Assembly (NCBI GenBank): GCA_023412655.1
Contig: JAEYNH010000009.1
Coordinates: 1 to 64,000 of the forward strand
Direction of reading: 5' to 3'
Origin: Pseudomonadota bacterium
GTDB lineage: Bacteria > Pseudomonadota > Alphaproteobacteria > Caulobacterales > Caulobacteraceae
DNA: 64,000 nucleotides
The stretch's first letter is position 1. Each line of letters begins with the position of its first letter. Positions 34,329-43,703 of the stretch are shown here, one piece after another. A program made the position numbers and the translations under genes. The notes under the pieces were generated by a model, which was given only the letters and a program-made list of their open reading frames with translations, ran no database searches and was not told where the DNA came from.

Positions 34329-35603
34329 ATGCGGAAGATCCGGGCGCTCCGGTGGTGGATCATCGGCCTCATCATGCTGGGGGCCCTGCTCAACTACCTG
34401 ACGCGGGCCACCATGGGCGTGGCCGCCCCCACGCTGCTCACCGACCTGTCGATCTCGGAGCGGGAGTACGGCTGGATCACCAGCGCCTTCCAGGCCGGGA
34501 TCATGCTGCAGCCGGTGGTCGGCTATGTCCTGGACACCCTGGGGCTGCGCACGGGCATGGCGATCTTCGCCGGCGCCTGGTCGGCCATCTCCATCGCCCA
34601 CGGCTTCGCCAATTCCTGGCCGGCGTTCGCCCTGCTCAGAGGCCTGCTGGGGTTTGCGGAGGGCTCGGCCAACCCGGCGGGCATGAAGGTGGTGGCCACC
34701 TGGTTTCCCGCCCGCGAGCGGGGGTTCGCCGGCGGCTTCTACAACATCGGCGCCTCGGTCGGGACCATGCTGGCCCCGCCGCTGGTGGCCTGGGCGATCC
34801 TCACGTTCAACTGGCGGGCGGCCTTCGTCATCACCGGCCTTCTGGGCCTGCTGTGGGTGGTGCTGTGGTGGTTCGGCTTCCGCGAGCCGGCCAACCATCC
34901 ACGGCTGTCGGCCGAGGAGCGGGCCAAGATCACCGCCGGGCAGGAGGCCGACCTCCAGGCCGATGCGGCCAAGCCCTCGATGCTGAAGCTGCTTCGCCGG
35001 CGGGACTTCTGGGGCATCGCCCTGCCGCGGCTGCTGGCCGACCCGACCTGGGGCACCCTGTCGTTCTGGGTGCCGCTGTACCTGGTGCAGACCCGAGGCT
35101 TCGACCTCAAGCAGATCGCCATGTTCGCCTGGCTGCCGTTCCTGGCGGCCGACGCCGGCTGCGTGTTCGGGCCGGCAGTGGCCGACTTCCTCCAGCGCCG
35201 GGGCGTCAGCCTCATCAACGCCCGTCGCGGCGCCTTCACCCTCGGCGCGCTGATGATGACCGGCATGATGTTCGTGGGCCGGGTGGAAAGTCCCTACGCC
35301 GCCATCGCCCTCCTGTGCCTGGGTGGCTTCGCGCACCAGACCCTCTCGGTGACCGTGATCACCATGGCCTCGGACCTGTTCAAGCGGAATGAGGTGGCGA
35401 CGGCGGCGGGCATGGCCGGGACCTGCGGCAACCTCGGGGTGCTGATCTTCTCGCTGCTGATCGGCGGGCTGGTGGCCACCGTGGGCTATGACCCCTTCTT
35501 CGTCGCCCTTGGCCTGCTCGACATCGTGGGGGCGGTGCTGCTCTGGACGCTGGTGAAGGACCGCCCGGTTCGCAACCCGGTGGCGGAGCTTCCCGCCGTA
35601 TGA
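34329..35603 (+). CDS. MFS transporter (ACS-like), possibly for xylo-oligosaccharides or uronates
   Basis: A 424-residue 12-helix transporter of the anion:cation symporter type (ExuT/GudP relatives): NYLTRATMGVAAPTL, GFAEGSANPAGMKVVATWFP and GFYNIGASVGTMLAP. ATG 34329 follows GGGGGA. Its stop overlaps by ATGA the start of a GH43 xylosidase that lacks a signal peptide, so the pair may import and then cut short xylo-oligosaccharides or aldouronic acids. The alternative is simple glucuronate uptake. Distinct from the hexuronate MFS at 46790-48070. Confidence 0.75.
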   Translation: MRKIRALRWWIIGLIMLGALLNYLTRATMGVAAPTLLTDLSISEREYGWITSAFQAGIMLQPVVGYVLDTLGLRTGMAIFAGAWSAISIAHGFANSWPAFALLRGLLGFAEGSANPAGMKVVATWFPARERGFAGGFYNIGASVGTMLAPPLVAWAILTFNWRAAFVITGLLGLLWVVLWWFGFREPANHPRLSAEERAKITAGQEADLQADAAKPSMLKLLRRRDFWGIALPRLLADPTWGTLSFWVPLYLVQTRGFDLKQIAMFAWLPFLAADAGCVFGPAVADFLQRRGVSLINARRGAFTLGALMMTGMMFVGRVESPYAAIALLCLGGFAHQTLSVTVITMASDLFKRNEVATAAGMAGTCGNLGVLIFSLLIGGLVATVGYDPFFVALGLLDIVGAVLLWTLVKDRPVRNPVAELPAV

Positions 35604-37231
35604 GGGTGAGCAATCCGATCCTGCGGGGGTTCAATCCGGACCCTTCCATCGTCCGCGTGGGCGAGGACTACTACATCGCCACCTCCACCTTCGAATGGTT
35701 CCCGGGCGTGCAGATCCACCACTCCCGCGACCTGGTGAACTGGCGCCTCGCCGCCCGCCCGCTACGCCGGCCGAGCCAGCTGGACATGCGCGGCGATCCG
35801 GACTCCTGCGGCGTCTGGGCCCCGTGCCTGACCCACGCCGACGGCCTGTTCCACCTGATCTACACCGACGTGAAGCGCTATGGCCGCACCACGGTGGGCG
35901 GCGCGTCCGGCGCCTCCCTGAGGGACTTCCACAACTACGTGGTCACCTCGAAGACCATCGAGGGTGACTGGTCCGACCCGGTCTTCCTGAACTCCAGCGG
36001 CTTCGACCCCTCGCTGTTTCACGACGTGGATGGCCGCAAGTACCTGCTGAACATGCTGTGGGACCACAGGCCCGGCCGCAGCCGCTTCGCCGGCATCGTC
36101 TGCCAGGAGTATTCCCCGGCGGAGCGGCGGCTGGTGGGCGAGCGGCGGGTGATCTTCGAAGGCACGGCCCTTGGCCTGACCGAGGCGCCGCACCTCTATC
36201 GCCGGGACGGCTGGTACTATCTGGTCACCGCTGAGGGCGGGACAGGCTTCGGCCACGCCGTGACCATGGCCAGGTCCCGCGATCTCTGGGGCCCCTATGA
36301 GGTGCAACCCGGGCGTCCTGTGCTGACCGCCCGCGACCGGCCGGACGCGCCCCTGCAGCGCGCCGGACACGCGGACCTGGTGGAGACGCCGGACGGCCGC
36401 ACCCTGGCCGTCTATCTCTGCGGTCGGCCGCTGCCCAATCGCGGCCGCTGCGTCCTGGGCCGGGAGACGGCGATCCAGGAGCTGCTGTGGGGCAAGGACG
36501 GTTGGCTCCGGACGCGGGATGGCCGCGGCACGCCTGAACTCGAGGCCGAGGTTCCGGACCTGCCCGAGGCGCCGTTCCAGGCCGAGCCGGCGCGACGGAC
36601 GTTCCACGGCCCCGGGCTGCCGCCCGAGTTCCAGTGGCTGCGCACGCCCTATCCCGAGGAGATCTTCAGCCTCACCGAGCGGCCGGGCTTCCTGCGCCTG
36701 TTCGGCCGGGAGTCCATCGGCAGCCTGTTCCGCCAGGCCCTGGTCGCCCGGCGACAGCAGGCGTTCTGCTATTCGGCGAGCACCCGGATGGAGTTCAGAC
36801 CCGAGCACTTCCAGCAGGCGGCGGGCCTGGTCTGCTACTACGGCGCCGCCAAGTTCCACTACCTGATGGTCACCCACGACGAGGCCCTCGGCCGGGTGGC
36901 GCAGGTGATGTCGGCCCTGCCGGATTCGCCGCAGGCGGACGCCTTCACCCGGCCGATCGCTCTGCCCGACGGTCCGGTGGAGCTTCGGGTCGAGGTGGAC
37001 TACGAGCGCCTGCGGTTTGGCTACCGGGCGGGCGAGGGCGAGTGGACCTGGCTGCCGGAGGTGTTCGACGCCAGCATCCTGTCCGACGAGGCCACCCAGC
37101 CGGGGGCGCCGAACTTCACCGGCGCCTTCGTGGGCGTCTGCTGCCAGGATACGTCGGGCGCGGCCAGGCCCGCCGACTTCGCCTGGTTCGAGTATCGCGA
37201 GCGCGACTACCTGGCCGATCCGACGGGATAG
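35600..37231 (+). CDS. xynB: cytoplasmic GH43 beta-xylosidase
   Basis: A 543-residue GH43 enzyme of the two-domain xylosidase type. Catalytic residues are Asp14 (FNPDPS), Asp136 (SGFDPS) and Glu195 (LTEAPH); the C-terminal beta-sandwich begins near residue 330. The first residues (MRVSNPILRGFNPDPS) leave no room for a signal peptide, in contrast to the exported GH43 at 11897. Overlap with the preceding MFS gene (ATGA) means the enzyme works on imported oligosaccharides, feeding xylose to XylB. Most similar in layout to Selenomonas/Bacillus intracellular xylosidases. Confidence 0.9.
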   Translation: MRVSNPILRGFNPDPSIVRVGEDYYIATSTFEWFPGVQIHHSRDLVNWRLAARPLRRPSQLDMRGDPDSCGVWAPCLTHADGLFHLIYTDVKRYGRTTVGGASGASLRDFHNYVVTSKTIEGDWSDPVFLNSSGFDPSLFHDVDGRKYLLNMLWDHRPGRSRFAGIVCQEYSPAERRLVGERRVIFEGTALGLTEAPHLYRRDGWYYLVTAEGGTGFGHAVTMARSRDLWGPYEVQPGRPVLTARDRPDAPLQRAGHADLVETPDGRTLAVYLCGRPLPNRGRCVLGRETAIQELLWGKDGWLRTRDGRGTPELEAEVPDLPEAPFQAEPARRTFHGPGLPPEFQWLRTPYPEEIFSLTERPGFLRLFGRESIGSLFRQALVARRQQAFCYSASTRMEFRPEHFQQAAGLVCYYGAAKFHYLMVTHDEALGRVAQVMSALPDSPQADAFTRPIALPDGPVELRVEVDYERLRFGYRAGEGEWTWLPEVFDASILSDEATQPGAPNFTGAFVGVCCQDTSGAARPADFAWFEYRERDYLADPTG

Positions 37232-37245
37232 GCGCGCGCGATGCG

Positions 37246-38676
37246 TCAGAGATCCCGCGTCAGGTTCCGCGCGGGGCGGCCGTTCACCCGCACCTTGGTC
37301 AGTGTCAGGCCTTCCACGTGGCGGACGATGGAAGGCTCGGCCACCCCCTGGAAATCACAGCCGACGATGCGGATGTCCCGGGCGGGCGCGCCGGGCAGGC
37401 CCTGCAGGTCCACGGCCCGCCCGCTCCTGGCGCTGCGCACGTTCTCGATCACCACGTCGCGCAGCACGGGCCGGAAGGGGCCGCTGGCGCCTTCCTCATA
37501 GTTGAAGTCGACGGTGACCACGGCCCGGCGGACGTTGCCGACCTCCAGGTTGCGGTAGCGCACCCGCTCCACCACCCCGCCACGCAGGGCGTTGTTCTTG
37601 AAGCGAATGGCGTGGTCGAGGTCGGGACTGTCCAGCTTACAGTCCTCGGCGAAGACGTTGCGCACGTGGCCGGAAATCTGGCTGCCGATGGTCAGGCCGC
37701 CATGGCCATCGGCCATGCGGCAGCGGCGGATCACCACGTTCTCGCACGGGGTGGCCACCCGGCGTCCGTCCTCGTTGCGGCCCGAGTTGAGGGCGATGCA
37801 GTCGTCGCCGGTGGAGAAGAAGCAGTCCTCGATCAGCACGTCCCGGCAGCTCTCCGGGTCGCAGCCGTCGTTGTTGGGCCCGTGGCTGTTGATGTCGAGC
37901 CGGCGGATGGTGACGTTCTCGCAGAGCACCGGGTGTACCTGCCAGAAGGGCGAGCGGCGAAGGCTGACGCCCTCGATCAGCACGTTCCGGCAGCGGTACG
38001 GCTGGATGAACGGCGGGCGCAGGTAGCTCCCCTCGCCGAAGACGCGCTCGGACACGGGCGTACGCTCCTCGGCCATCTGGAACAGCCGGGCCCTCGCCGC
38101 CCGCTGGTCGGGCATGCCCTCGGACCAGCCGTGCTGGTTCTGCTTCCAGCGCCCCTTCCAGGTCCACCAGTTCTCGCGCGAGCACTGGCCGTCGAGGACG
38201 CCCTCGCCGGTGATGGCGATGTTCTCCTGCTCGAAGGCGTAGATGAACGGCGAATAGTTCATCAGCTCCACGCCTTCCCAGCGGGTGAAGACCGCCGGCA
38301 GATAGGCCTTGGGGTCGGTCTTGAAGAGGATCGTCGCACCCTTCTGGACGTGCAGGTTGACGTTGCTCTTCAGGTGGATCGGGCCGGTCAGCCACCAGCC
38401 CGGCGGCACGACCACCCGGCCGCCGCCGGCCGCGTTCGCGGCGGCGATGGCCTTGGCGAAGGCTGCGCTGGAATCGCCCACCGCCTCGCCGTCGGCGCCG
38501 TAATCGGTGATCGGGAATTCGCGGTCGGGGAAGGTCGGCGGCCGAATGCGGGCGACGATGGCTTCGGCCATGGCCCAGTCGTCATCCGAGCCGGCCCGAC
38601 CCTGCGCGGCCTTGGCGAGGGCGGGCGCGGCGGTGAGTGCCGCACCGGAGAGCAGGACTTCACGGCGACGGATCAT
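37246..38676 (-). CDS. exported GH28 polygalacturonase
   Basis: A 476-residue GH28 enzyme hydrolysing galacturonan. The leader MIRRREVLLSGAALTAAPALA is a twin-arginine-like signal. The right-handed parallel beta-helix shows the GH28 carboxylates: Asp270 (PNNDGCD), Asp291 and Asp292 (STGDDCIAL), then His325 (DGHGGLTIGSQ) and the Arg-x-Lys of RFKNN. The start ATG 38676 has GGAG upstream. It lies 74 bases downstream of the second TonB receptor on the same strand, probably one operon under the family C operators at 41.9 kb. It could be an exo-acting form releasing galacturonate or digalacturonate. Confidence 0.9.
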   Translation of the reverse strand: MIRRREVLLSGAALTAAPALAKAAQGRAGSDDDWAMAEAIVARIRPPTFPDREFPITDYGADGEAVGDSSAAFAKAIAAANAAGGGRVVVPPGWWLTGPIHLKSNVNLHVQKGATILFKTDPKAYLPAVFTRWEGVELMNYSPFIYAFEQENIAITGEGVLDGQCSRENWWTWKGRWKQNQHGWSEGMPDQRAARARLFQMAEERTPVSERVFGEGSYLRPPFIQPYRCRNVLIEGVSLRRSPFWQVHPVLCENVTIRRLDINSHGPNNDGCDPESCRDVLIEDCFFSTGDDCIALNSGRNEDGRRVATPCENVVIRRCRMADGHGGLTIGSQISGHVRNVFAEDCKLDSPDLDHAIRFKNNALRGGVVERVRYRNLEVGNVRRAVVTVDFNYEEGASGPFRPVLRDVVIENVRSARSGRAVDLQGLPGAPARDIRIVGCDFQGVAEPSIVRHVEGLTLTKVRVNGRPARNLTRDL

Positions 38677-38750
38677 GCCGGCCTCCGGGACGCTGAAAAG
38701 AAAGGGAAAGGCCGGGCGGGAAAGGGCCACCGCCCGGCCGTTGGCTGCGC

Positions 38751-41700
38751 TTAGAAGGCGTAGCGCGCGCCGAAGTAGAACTGGCGGCCGAAGTGGTGGT
38801 TGGTCCACACCCGGGCGGCCTCGGTGTCGTTGTACTGGCGGCTGTCCTCGTCGGTGAGGTTGAGGCCCTCGAGCGTCAGGCGCAGCTTCTCGGTGAGCTG
38901 GTAGCTGATGTTGGCGTCCACGGTGGTGGTCGAGGGCACCCAGTCGGCGTCCTGGTAGTCCTGGCGCCGCCCGGTGGTCAGGTTGCCCTGGTTGCCCGAC
39001 GGCACGGCGAACAGGTAGCTCGACCGGTGGGACAGCGAAACGCGGGCGCTGAACTTGGCGTCCTCGTAGAAGAGGGTGGCGTTGTAGGCGTTCTTCGAGA
39101 CGTTGGTCGGCCGGTTTTCCAGCGTCAGGTTGGCCGGGCAGGCGCCGTTCACCGGCGTGCCGGCGCAGAAGATCTGCGTGCCCTTCACATAGGTGTAGTT
39201 GAAGAGCGCGCCGAAGTTGCCCGCCCATTCCGGCGCGCCGAAGCGGTCCACCAGGAAGGTGAAGGGCTGCTGGATGTTGACCTCGAAGCCCTTGTAGGGA
39301 TCGCCGCCCTTGGTGTTGATCGTGGTGGTGAACTGGGCCTCGTCGTTGGGCGTGCGGCCGGTGCCCGCCAGCAACTCGGCGGGCAGGCCGAAGGACGAGA
39401 AGGGGCCGGTGAGGCGGACGGTGGTGAAGTCGGTCTTGAAGTCCTTGAGGAAGAAGCCGACCGCCACCAGGGAGTTGCCGCCCGGGTACCATTCGAACGA
39501 CAGGTCGTAGGTGTTCGCCTTGGCGGGCTTCAGGAACGGGTTTCCGGCGGTGATCGTCAGGTTGCCGGTGGTGTTCACCGTGCCGCCGGGGTTCAGGGCG
39601 TTCAGGCTAGGACGGACCATCACCTTGGCGGCGGCGGCCCGGACCAGGAGCTCGGGGGTCACCTCGGCCACCACGTTCGCGGACGGCAGCCAGTCCTCGT
39701 ACTTGTTCTCGATCGTCACCCGGTCGGGGACGACGATGCCCCCTGGCCCGGTGAGCGTCCGATAGCCTGAGGCCGTCACCTCGGTCTCCACGTAGCGGAC
39801 GCCGAGGTCGCCGCGCAGACGCCAGGGCAGGATCTCGGTGTCGAAGTTCACCTGGCCGTAGAAGGCGTTGCTCTCCTCGGTGATGGTCCGGAAGCTGCCC
39901 CGGGCGTTGGAGTTGTCGATGCCGCCCAGGGTGAAGGTTCCGCTGTTGGAATAGATGCCGTAGGCCTGGGCCACCGCGTCGAAGTTCGGCACGACCCAGC
40001 CGCTGGGCACGCCCGCGCCGCCGCCCAGGCCCTTGCCGAAGCCGGTGAGCTGCTCCGACAGCGAGGCCATGGTCACGCCCGGAGGCATGGCCGGGATCGC
40101 GAACTCGCTGGCCCGGCGATACTCCTGGCCATCGTTCCCGTACTTCTTCCACGTGCCGCCGAGCAGCAGGGTGAAGGTGTCGTTGGCCTCCCACTCCACG
40201 TCGCCAGTGACGATGTCGAAGCTGTTCTGAACGAACTGCGGCCGCAGCCGGATTTCGCTCGGCCGCACGGTCCCGTTGGCGTTGGCGTTGGTGAAGGTGA
40301 AGGCGTTGGGGTCGGTGACGTCGAAGCCCCAGGTGATGTTCGGCAGGTGCTTGTCGTCCCGCGCGTCGTAGATCCACCCGTCCTGGTTCGCACGGTCGAA
40401 GGTGATGGTGGTCTGGATCGGGTTCTTGAAGCTCGACTTGGACGTGCCCCACATCCCGCGGACCCGCAGGGTGTCGGTGAGCTCGTGCGAGCCCGACAGG
40501 CTGTACTGGCTGAAGATCGTCTCAAGCTTGTCTTCCCGGCTTTCGATGCGGATGTCGACGTTGTCGAACACGCCGTAGGTGAGGGTGCCGTACTGGTCGA
40601 CCTCGTAGACCCGCGGGATCATGTACGCCTTGCCGAACTCGGGGCTGCTGGCGTTGCGGCTGAAGGAGATGCCCTCGAGGTAGTTCTCGGTGCGGTGCGA
40701 TTTGAAGTTGGAATAGAGGTAGTCGAAGCTGATCAGGGTCCGGTCGGTGGGCTTCCACTGCAGGGCGCCGGTGATGCCCAGCCGCTCCTGATCGTAGTCC
40801 AGGCGGGCGTAGCGCGGGATGCGCGGGTGCCAGTTGCCGGGGTCGGAGGCCCGCTGGTAGGCGGCGATGTTCTCGGCCGTGCCCGGCAGGCGGGGATTGC
40901 CCGCGAAGCAGTTCGCCGCGTCCACCCCGACGGCGGCGTTGGCGCCGGGGTTGAACTGCTGGCCGGCCGAGGTGGGATTGGTGTCGTAGCCGGCGGGGCT
41001 GCACCAGCCGCCGTTCGACGTGCCCTCGGCCCAGCGGACGGTGTTGTAGCCTTCCTCGCGCACGCCCCGCTCGGAGTAGGCCACCGACAGCAGCACGCCG
41101 ACGGTGTCGTCCAGGAACCGCTTGGAGAACAGGCCCGCCACCCGCGGGTCCCAGCTCTTCGACAGGTCGTTGTAGCCATACTGCCCCGACAGCGTCAGGA
41201 CCTGGTCCTTGCCGAAGTCGAAGGGCCGTGAGGTCGTCAGGTCCACCGTGGCGCCCAGCGAGCCTTCCTCGATGCTTGCCGAGGCGGTCTTGCGGACGGC
41301 CAAGCTGTTGAAGAGCTCTGAGGCGAAGACGTTGAAGTCGAACTGGCGGGCGCGGTTGGCGCCGCCGTCGGCATCGGACCCGCCGGTGGTCGTCAGGGCC
41401 TCCATGCCGTTGATGCGCACGCGGGTCGAGCCGGGGCCCAGGCCCCGCACGGTGATGTTGCGGCCTTCGCCGGCCGAGCGGGTGATGGCCACGCCGGGGA
41501 TGCGCTGCAGCGACTCGGCCAGGTTGTTGTCGGGGAACTTGGCGATGTCCTCGGCCTTGATCGCGTCGACCACGCCGGACTCTTCACGCTTCACCGCGAT
41601 GGCGCTCTGGATCGCCGCCCGGAAGCCGGTGACGACGATCTCCTCGACTTCCGAGCCGGCCGCCTGGGCGGCGGGGGACTGGGACTGCTGGGCCAGGGCC

Positions 41701-41783
41701 GGGGCGGCGAGGCCGCTCGCCAGGACCAGAATGGACGCGCCGCACGTCAGCGAGCGCAGGCGGATCTCGCCCGTTCGCACCAT
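38751..41783 (-). CDS. TonB-dependent receptor, pectin/oligogalacturonide type
   Basis: A 1010-residue outer-membrane receptor. The signal peptide ends at APALAQ; the TonB-box region EVEEIVVTGFRAAIQ, plug domain (EDIAKFPDNNLAESLQRIPG, RGLGPGSTRVRINGM) and barrel end (FGRQFYFGARYAF) are complete. The start ATG 41783 has GGGGAGGA upstream. It is divergent from a small XRE regulator, with two identical family C palindromes upstream, and is followed by GH28. Oligogalacturonide uptake is inferred from these neighbours; only family membership is directly shown. Confidence 0.9.
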   Translation of the reverse strand: MVRTGEIRLRSLTCGASILVLASGLAAPALAQQSQSPAAQAAGSEVEEIVVTGFRAAIQSAIAVKREESGVVDAIKAEDIAKFPDNNLAESLQRIPGVAITRSAGEGRNITVRGLGPGSTRVRINGMEALTTTGGSDADGGANRARQFDFNVFASELFNSLAVRKTASASIEEGSLGATVDLTTSRPFDFGKDQVLTLSGQYGYNDLSKSWDPRVAGLFSKRFLDDTVGVLLSVAYSERGVREEGYNTVRWAEGTSNGGWCSPAGYDTNPTSAGQQFNPGANAAVGVDAANCFAGNPRLPGTAENIAAYQRASDPGNWHPRIPRYARLDYDQERLGITGALQWKPTDRTLISFDYLYSNFKSHRTENYLEGISFSRNASSPEFGKAYMIPRVYEVDQYGTLTYGVFDNVDIRIESREDKLETIFSQYSLSGSHELTDTLRVRGMWGTSKSSFKNPIQTTITFDRANQDGWIYDARDDKHLPNITWGFDVTDPNAFTFTNANANGTVRPSEIRLRPQFVQNSFDIVTGDVEWEANDTFTLLLGGTWKKYGNDGQEYRRASEFAIPAMPPGVTMASLSEQLTGFGKGLGGGAGVPSGWVVPNFDAVAQAYGIYSNSGTFTLGGIDNSNARGSFRTITEESNAFYGQVNFDTEILPWRLRGDLGVRYVETEVTASGYRTLTGPGGIVVPDRVTIENKYEDWLPSANVVAEVTPELLVRAAAAKVMVRPSLNALNPGGTVNTTGNLTITAGNPFLKPAKANTYDLSFEWYPGGNSLVAVGFFLKDFKTDFTTVRLTGPFSSFGLPAELLAGTGRTPNDEAQFTTTINTKGGDPYKGFEVNIQQPFTFLVDRFGAPEWAGNFGALFNYTYVKGTQIFCAGTPVNGACPANLTLENRPTNVSKNAYNATLFYEDAKFSARVSLSHRSSYLFAVPSGNQGNLTTGRRQDYQDADWVPSTTTVDANISYQLTEKLRLTLEGLNLTDEDSRQYNDTEAARVWTNHHFGRQFYFGARYAF

Positions 41784-41866
41784 CGGAATTCCTCCCCTTA
41801 CCGCTCCGTTTGCGGAGCGTCGCCGTCGCTGCGGCCTTGACCTGTCTAAACCCGCCCGATGAACAT

Positions 41867-41880
41867 TGACACCGGTGTCA
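41867..41880. promoter_or_regulatory. family C operator (LacI-type), TGACACCGGTGTCA
   Basis: A perfect 14-base palindrome in the gap between the pectin TonB receptor and the XRE gene. On the plus strand it overlaps a TTGACA (41866-41871). A second identical copy lies 79 bases away. Confidence 0.75.
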
Positions 41881-41934
41881 TATTGGCCTGAGAAAATGCG
41901 CGGAACCCCCGCATCGCCCGAGCTTGGAGGAAAC

Positions 41935-42312
41935 ATGCCTTTCGCTGACACCGGTGTCAACAACGCCGAACGTGGGTTTTCCCGCTTCGGGCGCCGCCCA
42001 AACCCGGTGTTTTCCAGCGAGTACGGGATCGTCCGCGAGGTGCTGATCGAGGCTCGGCGGCAGGCGGGGCTGAGCCAACGTGCGCTGGCGGCGCGTCTGG
42101 AGAAGACCGGTTCGCACGTGGCCATGATCGAGCGGGGCCAGCGGCGGGTCGACCTTCTGGAATTCTGCCGGATGGCCGACAGCCTGGGATTGCCGGCCCA
42201 GGAGCTGTTGCGCCGGATCGAGGAGCGTCTGCGGCCGCAGGGGGCGGCGAACGCGCCGGGCGCGGGTCAGGCGGCGATGGCCGACGCCGGGGCCTTCGCC
42301 AAGGCTTCGTAG
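41935..42312 (+). CDS. small XRE-family DNA-binding protein next to the pectin receptor
   Basis: A 125-residue protein with one Cro/C1-type helix-turn-helix (VREVLIEARRQAGLSQRALA through HVAMIERGQRRVDLLEFCRM, residues about 33-85) and an Ala-rich tail. The start ATG 41935 is supported by GGAGG 4 bases upstream. Codons 4-8 fall inside the second family C palindrome, so this gene is likely repressed or its transcript roadblocked by the LacI protein. The 3' end runs 46 bases into the convergent reductase gene. No ligand or partner domain is present. A local co-regulator is possible; function is otherwise unknown. Confidence 0.75.
   Translation: MPFADTGVNNAERGFSRFGRRPNPVFSSEYGIVREVLIEARRQAGLSQRALAARLEKTGSHVAMIERGQRRVDLLEFCRMADSLGLPAQELLRRIEERLRPQGAANAPGAGQAAMADAGAFAKAS
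41946..41959. promoter_or_regulatory. family C operator inside the 5' end of the XRE gene
   Basis: A second perfect TGACACCGGTGTCA, in the coding sequence (Ala-Asp-Thr-Gly-Val). The 79-base centre-to-centre distance from the first copy is about 7.5 helical turns. Looping by a LacI-type dimer pair is possible but the phase is not ideal. Confidence 0.7.
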
Positions 42313-43703
42313 GCCAAGCTTACCGCGGCGCGGAATCGAGGCTCGGCCGCCAGACCGGGCGGGAAGACGCTGTCGAGGGCCAGGAAGGCGGCCACCACGT
42401 CCCCGTCGCCGCGCGCGGTCTGCGCGAGCAGGTCGGAGAGGGGGTCGATGATCTTCGCCCCGGCCGCGGTCTGGCGCATGACAAACGCGATCCAGGCGGC
42501 GACGCCCACCGCCAGCCTTTCGGCCGGCCGGCCCGCCTCCAGGGCCTCGGCGGCCGTTTCCAGCAGCCGGAAGCGCAGCTTCTGCGAGCCGTCCCAGGCG
42601 ATCTGCGACAGGCGGTGGGCGATGGCCGGATTGCGGAAGCGCTGCAGCACATCATCGATGTATGCGGGCACGTCCAGTTCGGGTGCGTCCAGCGTCGGCG
42701 CCACGTCCTGGCGCATCATCCGCTCGACAAAGCCGGCGAGGCGGGGGTCGCCCATGGCTTCCGAGACGGTCTCGTAACCCAAGGCGAGGCCCACATAGGC
42801 CAGGGTGGAATGGGCGCCGTTGAGCAGGCGCAGCTTGGCGCGCTCGAAGGGCGCCACTTCGCGCGCCACCGTCACGCCGGCGGCCCGGAAGGCCTCGGCG
42901 TCGACGCCGAGCTGGTCTTCGATCACCCACTGGGTGAAACGCTCGCGCTGGACCGGCCAGGCGTCTTCAAGGCCCAGGACCTCGGCTGCCTGTGCGCGCA
43001 GGGCCTCGTCCGTCGCGGGCGTGATGGAGTCCACCATGCTGGACGGGAAGCGCGCCTCGGCGGCGATCCACCGGGCGAGGTCGGCCTGGCCCTGCGCCTC
43101 GGCGAGCTGCAGGACGGCCCGGCGCAGCTTCACCCCGTTGTCCGAAAGGTTGTCGCAGCTGATGGCGGTGAAGGCTGGAACGCCTGCCTCGCGGCGGCGA
43201 CGCAGGGCCTCGACGATCCAGCCCGGCAGGCTGGCCGGCCGCTGCGGGTCCGCGAGCTCGCGCCGGATGTCAGGATGCTCCAGGTCGAGGTCGCCGGCCG
43301 TGGTGAGGCAATAGCCCTTCTCGGTGACCGTGGCGGTCACGTAGCGGACGCCGGGCCGGGTCAGCCGCTCGAACACCGCCTCCGGATCCTCGGGCGCCAC
43401 CAGAACTTCCAGGATCGAGCCGACCACCCGATAGGCCGGATCGGCCTCCTTCTCGGCCAGGGTGTAGAGGCCGTCCTGGGGCGCCAGGGCGTCGCGAACG
43501 TCCGGGCTGCGCAGGGAGACCGCGCACACGCCGAAGCCGGGGGCGCGGCCCAGCATCTGATCGAAGTAATAGGCCTGGTGAGCCCGGTGGAAGGCGCCCG
43601 GCCCGAAGTGGACGATCCCGACGCTCGCCGCGCCGCGGTCGTAGGCGGGAAGGCGGACAGGCTCGCGGACTTGCGCCAGCGTCGCGTCGGACAGTCGGTT
43701 CAA
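42267..43703 (-). CDS. uxuB: fructuronate/tagaturonate reductase (mannitol dehydrogenase family)
   Basis: A 478-residue polyol/long-chain mannitol dehydrogenase. The N-terminal FGPGAFHRAHQAYYFDQML, VTEKGYC and NLSDNG are characteristic of UxuB-type D-mannonate oxidoreductases; the C-terminal domain has the active-site Lys/Asn/His region (FERAKLRLLNGAHSTLAYVG). It reduces D-fructuronate to D-mannonate with NADH. The gene follows altronate dehydratase (4-base overlap), and no separate UxaB is present, so it may also reduce tagaturonate to altronate; that dual role is inference. Stop lies 46 bases inside the XRE gene. Confidence 0.85.
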   Translation of the reverse strand: MNRLSDATLAQVREPVRLPAYDRGAASVGIVHFGPGAFHRAHQAYYFDQMLGRAPGFGVCAVSLRSPDVRDALAPQDGLYTLAEKEADPAYRVVGSILEVLVAPEDPEAVFERLTRPGVRYVTATVTEKGYCLTTAGDLDLEHPDIRRELADPQRPASLPGWIVEALRRRREAGVPAFTAISCDNLSDNGVKLRRAVLQLAEAQGQADLARWIAAEARFPSSMVDSITPATDEALRAQAAEVLGLEDAWPVQRERFTQWVIEDQLGVDAEAFRAAGVTVAREVAPFERAKLRLLNGAHSTLAYVGLALGYETVSEAMGDPRLAGFVERMMRQDVAPTLDAPELDVPAYIDDVLQRFRNPAIAHRLSQIAWDGSQKLRFRLLETAAEALEAGRPAERLAVGVAAWIAFVMRQTAAGAKIIDPLSDLLAQTARGDGDVVAAFLALDSVFPPGLAAEPRFRAAVSLAYEALAKAPASAIAA

